Origin: Oscillatoriales cyanobacterium | GTDB lineage: Bacteria > Cyanobacteriota > Cyanobacteriia > Cyanobacteriales > Microcoleaceae | Assembly (NCBI GenBank): GCA_004292745.1 | Contig: RDXH01000111.1 | Location: forward strand, 10,593 to 43,827 | DNA length: 33,235 nt | Reading direction: 5' to 3' | Shown: positions 9,196 through 15,851 of the stretch, one piece after another | Layout of the letters: each line of letters begins with the position of its first letter | How positions within the stretch are numbered: the stretch's first letter is position 1 | Notes under the pieces: model-generated | Seen by the model: only the letters and a program-made list of their open reading frames with translations | Told to the model about the DNA's origin: nothing | Databases searched by the model: none | Made by a program: the position numbers and the translations under genes

Positions 9196-9248
9196 CTGTG
9201 GAACAGGCATCCCTTCGACCCTTCAGATCGCGGCACCGCCTGCTTGTT
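9196..9248. repeat. Dispersed repeat, copy B, inverted relative to copy A
   Basis: The words GTGGAACAGGCATC, CCTTCGACCCTTC and CACCGCCTGCTTGTT match the complement of 7971-8011. The rest of the 333-base gap between fructokinase and the LuxR gene (9249-9465) holds a short open frame ending at 9377 that I could not assign, and an AT-rich leader before 9466. Confidence 0.55.
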
Positions 9249-9465
9249 GTTGACTATCTGTTTGCCAGACATCTATTACACAGGAATCAAGTGCGTGTAC
9301 TGACACCCGGTGTGGGCACTCCGTTGGGAGCACGTGATGCTCGATCGACTGCAATTGCTCATCTGGGGGAACCATAGCACGAAAAGATTTAATTTTTCTA
9401 TTCTTACTTGATCCTCCATCCTTTAGAATTATAGATAGGTAAATATGCAGACATAGGAAAAATTT

Positions 9466-9741
9466 ATGAGTGGGAGCGTTTCTCAGATCCCTGTCACCCT
9501 ATCAGACAGAGAATTACAAGTGGTAGAATTAGTCGCGGCGGGATTGACTAATGAGAAAATAGCGGAAAAGTTGGAGATTAGCAAGCGTACAGTTGACAAC
9601 CACATTAGCAATATCTTGAATAAGACGCGGGCTGACAATCGAGTCACACTGGTGCGCTGGGCCTTGCAATGGGGAAAGGTATGTTTAGACAATATTAACT
9701 GCTGCCCTCTACCAGGACCGATCGATAAAGAAGTATCTTAA
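9466..9741 (+). CDS. pedR: Small LuxR-type regulator, PedR-like
   Basis: 91 residues that are essentially one LuxR/GerE helix-turn-helix: LSDRELQVVELVAAGLTNEK followed by the recognition helix around SKRTVDNHISNILNKT. No receiver domain is present. A conserved tail follows, with W65, W69 and cysteines C73, C79 and C80. Known: PedR of Synechocystis is a LuxR protein of this size whose activity follows photosynthetic electron transport through thioredoxin and a conserved Cys80. The same position is Cys here. From this I infer a redox-responsive regulator acting without a kinase. AGGA lies about 7 bases before the ATG. The PedR name rests on resemblance from memory. Confidence 0.85.
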   Translation: MSGSVSQIPVTLSDRELQVVELVAAGLTNEKIAEKLEISKRTVDNHISNILNKTRADNRVTLVRWALQWGKVCLDNINCCPLPGPIDKEVS

Positions 9742-9773
9742 GTAGGGCTCAATTGTTGGGGACATACAAAGGA

Positions 9774-10067
9774 ATGATGCAAACGGCACAAGAAAAACAA
9801 CTACGGTATCAAATTCAATGCCCTGGATTACCACTGGCGGTGTATCGCGAAGTGGCGGCCCATTTGCGTCAAGTTGAAGGGGTGGAAACCGGTTTAATTC
9901 CACAGCAGTCGCAGCAGTTTGATTACAACGACAGCCAAGTTGGGGCTTTGTGGATACAGTATCCTGAAGGGTTTGATTTTGCCGATCGCGAACGGGTCGA
10001 TCGCATTTTGGCTTATTATGGCGATCGGTACGGAGTTTGGGAATCATTAGTTATTAGTAATTGGTAA
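9774..10067 (+). CDS. Small conserved cyanobacterial protein, function unknown
   Basis: 97 residues, soluble, with no recognisable catalytic motif. It has the feel of a single compact domain (PLAVYREVAAHLRQVEGV, then ALWIQYPEGFDFADRERV). I choose the ATG at 9774, preceded by AAAGGA. A TTG at 9753 would add 7 residues. It begins 32 bases after the PedR-like gene and may be co-transcribed. The last residues (LVISNW) and the stop come from repeat DNA of the ATTAGT/AATTGGG type, so the C-terminus has probably been altered by repeat invasion. Confidence 0.75.
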   Translation: MMQTAQEKQLRYQIQCPGLPLAVYREVAAHLRQVEGVETGLIPQQSQQFDYNDSQVGALWIQYPEGFDFADRERVDRILAYYGDRYGVWESLVISNW

Positions 10068-10190
10068 TTGGGAATTGGGCATGGGGCATGGCGCATTGGG
10101 CATTGGTAATTGGGAATTGGGAATTGGAACTAACAACTAACTACTGACTACTGACAACTAACTACTGACTACTGACTACTGACAACTTAC
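10048..10190. repeat. Mixed short repeats between the 9774 gene and hisS
   Basis: Words TAATTGGGAATTGGG, GCATTGGGCATTGG and then CTAACTACTGACTACTGAC are repeated. They end 8 bases before the hisS start and cover the end of the upstream coding sequence. Confidence 0.75.
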
Positions 10191-10197
10191 TAACAAA

Positions 10198-11472
10198 ATG
10201 AGTGCAATTAAAACTTTACCTGGAACGCGGGATATTTTGCCCGCTGAAATTCAATATTGGCAAAACATCGAAGCAGTCGCTAAAACAATTTTAACCAAAG
10301 CGGCTTATCGAGAAATTCGGACACCCATCTTTGAACAAACATCCTTATTTGAACGCGGCATCGGTGAAGCTACTGATGTTGTGGGCAAAGAAATGTACAC
10401 TTTTAAAGATAAAGGCGATCGATCGAGTACCTTGCGGCCAGAAGGTACAGCAGGAGTAGTTCGAGCTTTTATTCAAAATAGTTTGTACGCGGCGGGTGAT
10501 GTCCAGCGTCTGTGGTATACTGGGCCGATGTTTCGCTACGAACGCACCCAAGAAGGAAGACAGCGGCAGTTTAATCAAATTGGCGTAGAAGTCTTGGGTA
10601 GTGCGAATCCCCGTGCAGATGTGGAGGTAATTGCGATCGCCTGCGATATCCTTCAAACCCTTGGTTTAAAAAACTTGCGCCTCGATATTAACTCTGTCGG
10701 AAACAAGGAAGATAGACAAAATTATCGGCAAGCCTTAATCGATTATTTTACACCATACAAATCCGAATTAGATGTGGATTCCCAAGACCGTTTAACTCGG
10801 AATCCGCTGCGGATTTTGGATAGCAAAAATGAGCGGACTCAGGAAATTGTCAAAGGCGCGCCGAGTATTTTGGACTATTTGGGCGATGAATCGCGATCGC
10901 ACTTCGAGCAAGTGCAGCAAATGCTGACAAATTTAGGAATTAGCTATCAGTTAAATCCTCGATTAGTGCGCGGTTTAGATTACTATACCTATACTGCGTT
11001 TGAAATTATTTCCGACGATTTAGGTGCCCAAGCCACAGTTTGTGGAGGTGGCCGATACGACGGTTTAGTAAAGGAATTGGGCGGACCAGATACGGCCGCA
11101 GTCGGTTGGGCAATGGGTATGGAAAGGTTGATTATCCTGCTGCAAAAATTGCAACCATTACCCAAACCAAAGTTAGATTTTTATTTGGTATCCAGGGGTG
11201 AAAAAGCCGAACAACAATCGGTATTATTAGCTCAAAAATTGCGGAGTGCTGGGTTTAGCGTCGAAATCGATTTGAGCGGTAGTGCTTTTGGGAAACAGTT
11301 TAAAAGAGCTGACAGAAGCGGTGCTGTTGGGTGCTTAGTTTTGGGAGATGCGGAAGCGGAAAACGAGACGGTACAATTGAAGTGGTTGGCGAGTGGTGAA
11401 CAAAGTGCGATCGACCAATCAGAACTCCTAGCAATGACAGAGGAGCTACAGCAGAAGATTCAAAACCCTTAG
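10198..11472 (+). CDS. hisS: Histidine--tRNA ligase
   Basis: Class II aminoacyl-tRNA synthetase charging tRNA-His, cytoplasmic. 424 residues, normal length. The N-terminal LPGTRDILP opening leads to motif 1. Motif 2 is in MFRYERTQEGRQRQFNQIGVE. The histidine-specific signature GLDYYTYTAFE is near residue 260, followed by CGGGRYDGLV, motif 3 around GWAMGMERL, and a C-terminal anticodon-binding domain of about 90 residues. It starts with ATG directly after repeat DNA, without a clear ribosome binding site. A strong hairpin follows the gene at 11490. Identification is secure. Confidence 0.97.
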   Translation: MSAIKTLPGTRDILPAEIQYWQNIEAVAKTILTKAAYREIRTPIFEQTSLFERGIGEATDVVGKEMYTFKDKGDRSSTLRPEGTAGVVRAFIQNSLYAAGDVQRLWYTGPMFRYERTQEGRQRQFNQIGVEVLGSANPRADVEVIAIACDILQTLGLKNLRLDINSVGNKEDRQNYRQALIDYFTPYKSELDVDSQDRLTRNPLRILDSKNERTQEIVKGAPSILDYLGDESRSHFEQVQQMLTNLGISYQLNPRLVRGLDYYTYTAFEIISDDLGAQATVCGGGRYDGLVKELGGPDTAAVGWAMGMERLIILLQKLQPLPKPKLDFYLVSRGEKAEQQSVLLAQKLRSAGFSVEIDLSGSAFGKQFKRADRSGAVGCLVLGDAEAENETVQLKWLASGEQSAIDQSELLAMTEELQQKIQNP

Positions 11473-11489
11473 AAAAATGGGTTGTTGCC

Positions 11490-11585
11490 AAGTCTCGATC
11501 CCCCTCGCATCCCCCTTAATAAGGGGGACTTTGACGGCACTCTTGTCCCCCCCTTATTAAGGGGGGCTAGGGGGGATCGAGACTT
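11490..11585. repeat. Large C/G-tract inverted repeat after hisS
   Basis: The outer arms AAGTCTCGATCCCCC (from 11490) and GGGGGATCGAGACTT (ending 11585) are complementary. Each arm carries an inner hairpin (CCCCCTTAATAAGGGGG and CCCCCCCTTATTAAGGGGGG). This gives a cruciform-like structure about 96 bases long. It could act as a transcription terminator, though there is no U-tract. The core matches the repeat inserted in the SNF2 gene. Confidence 0.75.
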
Positions 11586-11715
11586 ATAGAAAAACAAAAG
11601 AAACGGTCAGTTCGACGTTAAGCTGTTACCAGTTGTCTCTGCCTCGTCATTAACATTAATCCCAAAAACCAAGAGATATAATTTAAACATTAAAACATTT
11701 AACCTCTGATAAACT

Positions 11716-12486
11716 ATGACTGTAGCAACTAAAAATCCTAAAACCCAACTCACAATCACCTGGCCGCTACTACCAGACGATTTCCAACTACCAGACGACC
11801 CCGTGGAAGATGAAAGCCAACCATTGTTAGCCGCAGCTTTACGCCAGCCCCTAACAGAATTTCCCGAATTAATCCAGGATGCTTTAATAGTTTCCAACTT
11901 TGCCCTTTGTGCCGGCATAAGTTTCCCAGCATCAACCAGCGGCGAACAGCGGATTATCTGTAAAGCACCAGATTGGATGTACGTCAAACCCGTCAATCCC
12001 AAAAATGTGTCTCAAGTGCGGCGCAGTTACACGCCACACACAGAAGGGATAATTCCTCAAATTGTGATGGAATTTCTCTCAGAAACCTATGGAGAAGAAT
12101 ACTCAGTTGAGTTTACCTCGCGGGTGGGAAAGTGGTTTTTTTACGAGCAAGTAATCAAAGTCCCCAGATACGTGATTTTTAGGGCAATCACCGCTCATTT
12201 AGAAGTTTATGCTTTAGAATTAGAACGCTACAACTTGCAAAAACCCGATGAAAATGGACGTTATTGGATACCGGGATTAGACTTGTTTTTAGGAATGTGG
12301 GAAGGAACCCACGAAGGGAGAACAGGCTGTTGGTTGAGATGGTGGAATTCTGAAGGCGAGTTATTGTTGTGGTCGGAGGAACGAACAGAACAAGAACGTC
12401 AACGGGGCGATCGCGAAAAACTCCGCGCCCAAAGGTTGGCCGAAAAACTGCGTCAAGCCGGGATCGAGTTAGATGATGAAGAGTGA
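11716..12486 (+). CDS. Uma2-family (DUF820) putative endonuclease
   Basis: 256 residues with the Uma2 restriction-endonuclease-like fold, very expanded in cyanobacteria. A PD-(D/E)XK pattern can be read as D86 in KAPDWMYV, E119 in PQIVMEFLS and K139 in VGKWFFYEQV, followed by the usual PRYVIF strand. The C-terminal 45 residues are a charged helix (EERTEQERQRGDREKLRAQRL), typical of the longer members. The biological role of the family is unsettled, and many are linked to mobile DNA. The next gene, 97 bases on, is a cytosine methyltransferase, so an association with DNA modification is possible but unproven. Confidence 0.85.
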   Translation: MTVATKNPKTQLTITWPLLPDDFQLPDDPVEDESQPLLAAALRQPLTEFPELIQDALIVSNFALCAGISFPASTSGEQRIICKAPDWMYVKPVNPKNVSQVRRSYTPHTEGIIPQIVMEFLSETYGEEYSVEFTSRVGKWFFYEQVIKVPRYVIFRAITAHLEVYALELERYNLQKPDENGRYWIPGLDLFLGMWEGTHEGRTGCWLRWWNSEGELLLWSEERTEQERQRGDREKLRAQRLAEKLRQAGIELDDEE

Positions 12487-12500
12487 AATATCAATTGATT

Positions 12501-12529
12501 AGTCGAATTCGACTATATTTTGGTATAAT
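12501..12529 (+). promoter_or_regulatory. 14-bp palindrome next to extended -10 of the methyltransferase gene
   Basis: The perfect palindrome AGTCGAATTCGACT at 12501-12514 lies 9 bases before TGGTATAAT (12521-12529), an extended -10 box. No good -35 is present. The palindrome would cover the -35/spacer region, the usual place for an operator. Candidates for the binding protein are the methyltransferase itself or an unlinked regulator. No controller gene is next to it. Confidence 0.45.
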
Positions 12530-12582
12530 TACTATCTTGTGGTGCTGGCATTCAGCCAGCCCTAGTCCTACTGCGAACTAAT

Positions 12583-13725
12583 ATGTTAATCGAACGTCTC
12601 AAGCCGATCGCCTGGAAAAAAAAAACCCAACTGATTTCATTATTTTCAGGTTGCGGCGGCATGGATTTGCCATTCCATAAAGCCGGATTTGAGGTAGTTT
12701 GGGCGATCGACTCCAACAAATACGCCTGCAAAACATTCAGCAGAAATATCGCCAATGTCATCGTCAACGACAGCATAGAAAATATAGACATTACCCAAGT
12801 TCCAGATGCAGACATATGTATAGGAGGATTTCCTTGTCAAGACTTTTCCATGATTTGGAAACGTCCAGGACTGGAAGGAACCAGAGGCAATTTATACACA
12901 TACTTTCTAGATTTTGTCAATAAAAAAAACCCCAAAGCTTTTGTAGCAGAAAATGTCAAAGGCTTATTAAGCGCCAATAATTATCAAGCAATCAAACAAA
13001 TAATTTCAGACTTTGAAAGTATCGCTCCCGGCTACTTAGTCAAACCCAAACTCTACAACTTTGCAGATTACGGAGTCCCCCAATTTCGCCAAAGAGTATT
13101 ATTAGTTGGCATTCGGATGGATACAGGATTTAACTTTGTACATCCTCAGCCAAAATACGGTGAAAATCGCAATTACCCTTATCGAACTGCCGGCGAAGCA
13201 CTCAAAAATGTCGAAAAAGTGAAATATAATCAAGAACATCAGAAAATTCAGCCACGAACCATTGAAATTTTGAGTCGCATCAAACCGGGAGGGAATTTTA
13301 CTGATATTCCCAAAGATAGTCCCTACTATGTAAAAGGCATGATTAGTCACGTTTATCGGCGAATTCATCCAGATAAACCCTGTGCTACAATTATTGCTGG
13401 TGGTGGTGGCGGTACTTGGGGATATCATTATCCCGAACCGCGTTCATTGACAAATAGGGAAAGAGCAAGGTTGCAAAGTTTTCCCGATGATTTTGTTTTT
13501 GAAGGTTCTATTACTGAAGTAAGAAGACAAATTGGCAATGCAGTTCCGCCCGATGGAATAGTTGAAGTTGTTGAATCACTGATTCCCTTATTTCAAGAGG
13601 ATTATCAGAAAGTCGATTTACACAAATTAAATCAAAAATTGCAATTAATGTCAATTAAAGAACGATTAGAACACGCAGAATCAGAGGCTTCTCAACAGCA
13701 ATTACAATTGACGGTTAATGTTTAG
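12583..13725 (+). CDS. DNA (cytosine-5) methyltransferase
   Basis: 380-residue C5-methyltransferase transferring methyl from S-adenosylmethionine to cytosine in DNA. Motif I is SLFSGCGGMDLPFHKAGF near residue 20. Motif IV is GGFPCQDFS with catalytic C85. Motif VI is AENVKGL and motif VIII is FRQRVLLVG. The target-recognition region lies at about 190-290. Motif IX/X is RLQSFPDDF and RRQIGNAVPP. The last 50 residues are a polar helix rich in Gln/Leu. Target sequence unknown. It appears to be the modification half of a restriction-modification pair: 17 bases downstream begins a restriction-enzyme-like fragment with a GAGGTG ribosome binding site. Upstream is a palindrome next to an extended -10. 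Confidence 0.93.
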   Translation: MLIERLKPIAWKKKTQLISLFSGCGGMDLPFHKAGFEVVWAIDSNKYACKTFSRNIANVIVNDSIENIDITQVPDADICIGGFPCQDFSMIWKRPGLEGTRGNLYTYFLDFVNKKNPKAFVAENVKGLLSANNYQAIKQIISDFESIAPGYLVKPKLYNFADYGVPQFRQRVLLVGIRMDTGFNFVHPQPKYGENRNYPYRTAGEALKNVEKVKYNQEHQKIQPRTIEILSRIKPGGNFTDIPKDSPYYVKGMISHVYRRIHPDKPCATIIAGGGGGTWGYHYPEPRSLTNRERARLQSFPDDFVFEGSITEVRRQIGNAVPPDGIVEVVESLIPLFQEDYQKVDLHKLNQKLQLMSIKERLEHAESEASQQQLQLTVNV

Positions 13726-13742
13726 TCAAGTGAGGTGACTTA

Positions 13743-14066
13743 ATGTCCATACCTACCATAACTCCAGAAACGCCCTATGTGGACATATCATTATCAAGAG
13801 TTGATAAACAGCAGCAATCAAATCTCAATACTTTTTTTGGCAAAGGGCGCGCGAATAAATCTGGTAAAGTTATCCCAAGAGATTGGTACGAAGTTGAACT
13901 TATTGTGGATTCAAAAACAATAAGCCATCCTATCTATCCAAAAGGTAATTTTCTCGCTCATACAGATGATGGTTTAACATTTGATTGCCAAACTCAAGGA
14001 GCAAATCACAAAAACTTTAGATCCAAAGATGATTTAAAAATTTTAGGACGTTGGATTAAAGGCTAG
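13743..14066 (+). pseudogene. Restriction-endonuclease fragment (possible NgoFVII-type B3-like domain)
   Basis: 107 codons, ATG with GAGGTG 7 bases upstream, translationally linked to the methyltransferase. The stretch SGKVIPRDWYEVEL through FLAHTDDGLTFDCQ to DLKILGRWIKG resembles the B3-like DNA-binding half of NgoFVII-type restriction enzymes, whose nuclease half (phospholipase-D-like) precedes it. Here that half is absent. The frame ends in TAG and then continues open in the same frame for 90 more codons (KKFELQG...), so the TAG looks like a nonsense mutation in a longer gene. Probably an inactive remnant. Family assignment is by pattern memory and moderate at best. Confidence 0.5.
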
Positions 14067-14339
14067 AAAAAATTTGAGTTACAGGGTAAAGATGTAACTC
14101 TTAATCAAGTTCCTTGGACAAAACATGGGGATGCTGTTGGGTGGCTAACTTCAGATATTTTTGGGCTAAAACAGGCTCGTTCCCGCGAAGCAGAAATAGC
14201 GATTGAGGCTGCGTATACTTTCATGCGAGGAGAAAGGCTGGACACTTTTCCTGAATACCTAACAACTACTGAATCTAGAAGGTTTAGAAAAGAAAGCACC
14301 TTTAATCGCTCGTGCGGTAAAAATAGCTTAATTAGTTAA
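14067..14339 (+). pseudogene. In-frame continuation after TAG, unrecognised
   Basis: The frame of the preceding fragment stays open to a TAA at 14337. It reads well as protein as far as about 14270 (VPWTKHGDAVGWLTSDIFGL, then REAEIAIEAAYTFMRGER). From about 14275 a different frame gives a better ending (EGLEKKAPLIARAVKIA, stop at 14329), so a frameshift is likely. I do not recognise the family. It may be the true C-terminus of the broken enzyme or a second gene fused by deletion. It fills the gap before the response regulator. Confidence 0.4.
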
Positions 14340-14347
14340 ATATAGTT

Positions 14348-14794
14348 TTACAATTCAAGAGCCAGGTCAATTTCTTGAACTAATTCTAAAGGGAAGAATG
14401 GCTTATAAATAGTCTTTATTACACCCAGCTTAGGAAACAGATAGCTTTCGGGTAAGTGGGTTTTTGCGGTTAATAGTACCACAGGAATGAATACGGTTAT
14501 GGGATTGGATCGCAGGTATTCTAAAAAAGTCAAACCATCCATTTGAGGCATCATCATATCTAAAACGATCGCATCGGGAAGTTCCGTACTGGCTTGATGC
14601 AAAGCATCCTCTCCTGATGAGGCAGTTAAAACTTCCCAACCTCCGAATTTTTGCAAGCAAAAAGCCACAACTTCCCGGATAGACTCGTCATCATCTACAA
14701 CTAAAATGCGTTTGGTAGTTGGATTGATAGTTTCCGAGTGATTGTTCTGGATAACTTGATTTGAACAGAGCATATTGATCATAGGTTTCCTCAC
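14348..14794 (-). CDS. Single-domain (CheY-like) response regulator
   Basis: 148 residues: one receiver domain and a 28-residue N-terminal extension, with no output domain. The acidic pocket is VVDDDES (34-38), the phospho-acceptor is D79 in AIVLDMMMPQMDGL, then the switch threonine in LLTAKT and the conserved lysine in IYKPF. It probably passes a phosphoryl signal between partners or binds a target protein. No histidine kinase is in the window. Alternative in-frame starts at codons 5 and 8 would shorten the extension. No strong ribosome binding site discriminates between them. Confidence 0.92.
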   Translation of the reverse strand: MRKPMINMLCSNQVIQNNHSETINPTTKRILVVDDDESIREVVAFCLQKFGGWEVLTASSGEDALHQASTELPDAIVLDMMMPQMDGLTFLEYLRSNPITVFIPVVLLTAKTHLPESYLFPKLGVIKTIYKPFFPLELVQEIDLALEL

Positions 14795-14958
14795 TTTGAG
14801 TGTCAGATGGTCAACTCGATCGCCGACAGTTTCAGATTAGACAAAGAAAATGGAGAAAATATGAATTAATGCCCTGATTATGTCAAGAGATATGAAGTAA
14901 TCTGAGTTTGGTGAACCTTGAGTGAGGTCGATCGCCCTTTGAACCCAAATTTTCATTC

Positions 14959-15573
14959 CTAAAACCTTTTTCCTTCAGCTATACTATCAGGCACACCTAC
15001 CGCAGAAATCCCGGCGATCGCCCTTAAATTCTGACACCGAATCAAAGCATTAAAATCCAAGCCAGAACCTTCTATTTGCGCTACAGCCTCGATCGCCGAT
15101 AGTAAATGTCTGGCGGCCTCTTCTTCGCTGTAACCGCGCCGGAGAGCTACTTTAATCGCCGCTTCGTCAGCCTCTAACTCTACTTGGGAACTCCGGTTGT
15201 CCCGCCAAATTCGAGTTACAGCAAGTCCCGTCAAACCGCCGGCGATCGCAGTGCCGATCGCATCTCCCTGCAATAATTCTACCACTGTTCCGACAACTCC
15301 CGCCAGAGCTGCCCCTTGATAAATATCCACTTTAAACCACTGAACATTTCCCAGAAAACTGACATTTCGTAATATTAGTAAATCTCGCTGTGGCTTAGAC
15401 AACAACTTCCACAGGTCAAAATTAATATAAATTGGTCGAACGCGATTCCAAGGTAAAGGAAACTGACACTCTATTACCTTTGATTGCTGTGGCTTATTAA
15501 TGATTTTACACATCATGCGGCCAGAAGCTGGCATCACATCTAACAGGCGGCGAATTTCTGGTTCGGGATTCAT
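14959..15573 (-). CDS. DUF3318 domain protein
   Basis: 204 residues, recognised as the cyanobacterial DUF3318 family. An N-terminal soluble part (PEPEIRRLLDVMPASGRM) is followed by FDLWKLLSKPQRDLLILRNVSF. Two short Ala/Gly/Val-rich hydrophobic stretches (about 105-140, AALAGVVGTVVELL and AIAGGLTGLAV) could be membrane-associated. A C-terminal helical part follows with YSEEEAARHLLSAIEAVAQIEG. A zincin-like feel (LEADEAAIKVALRRGY) hints at distant kinship with M48-type proteins, but no HEXXH is present. Function unknown. Immediately upstream is a 76-base homopurine tract on the plus strand. Confidence 0.85.
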   Translation of the reverse strand: MNPEPEIRRLLDVMPASGRMMCKIINKPQQSKVIECQFPLPWNRVRPIYINFDLWKLLSKPQRDLLILRNVSFLGNVQWFKVDIYQGAALAGVVGTVVELLQGDAIGTAIAGGLTGLAVTRIWRDNRSSQVELEADEAAIKVALRRGYSEEEAARHLLSAIEAVAQIEGSGLDFNALIRCQNLRAIAGISAVGVPDSIAEGKRF

Positions 15574-15577
15574 AATT

Positions 15578-15713
15578 GAAGGAAGAAGGAAGAGGGAAGA
15601 AGGAAGAAGGAAGAGGGAAGAAGGAAGAGGGAAGAAGGAAGAGGGAAGAAGAACCCCCCCCTGCCCCCCCCTAGGGGGGAAATTCAGGAAGAAGTCACCC
15701 CCCCTAGGGGGGA
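15578..15713. repeat. Homopurine tract followed by C/G-tract repeats
   Basis: 15578-15653 is purine only (GGAAGAAGGAAGAGG units). It is followed by CCCCCCCTGCCCCCCCCTAGGGGGG and a second CCCCCCCTAGGGGGG block to 15713. The homopurine run could form triplex (H-DNA), and the C/G tracts are the same type as those in the SNF2 gene. It lies just upstream of the DUF3318 start. Confidence 0.8.
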
Positions 15714-15755
15714 AAGTCAGGAATCAGGAAGAAAGAGATGGGGGAGATGGCCTTG

Positions 15756-15850
15756 ATATCAATTCCTCTCTTCATCGGAATTATTAATTTCTCTCTGTGT
15801 TCTCTGTGTTCTAGTAAGGTTAAATCACCTGACGATGCAACGGTTACTAT
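15756..15850. repeat. Dispersed CTCTGTGTTCTCTGTGTTCTAGTAAGGTTAAATCA repeat, copy 1
   Basis: Sequence from GATATCAATTCCTCTCTTCATC through TCTCTGTGTTCTCTGTG to GATGCAACGGTTACTATA. Close copies lie at 27921-28020 (nearly the same order of words) and, diverged, at 20598-20703. A complementary relative is at 29757-29805. It covers the space after the transporter stop. Confidence 0.75.
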
Positions 15851-15851
15851 A

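Noticed and set aside
9153-9377. 74-codon plus-strand frame ending VGTPLGARDARSTAIAHLGEP
   Set aside because: The first half is a dispersed repeat. The tail looks somewhat protein-like but too short to assign, and no start is supported.
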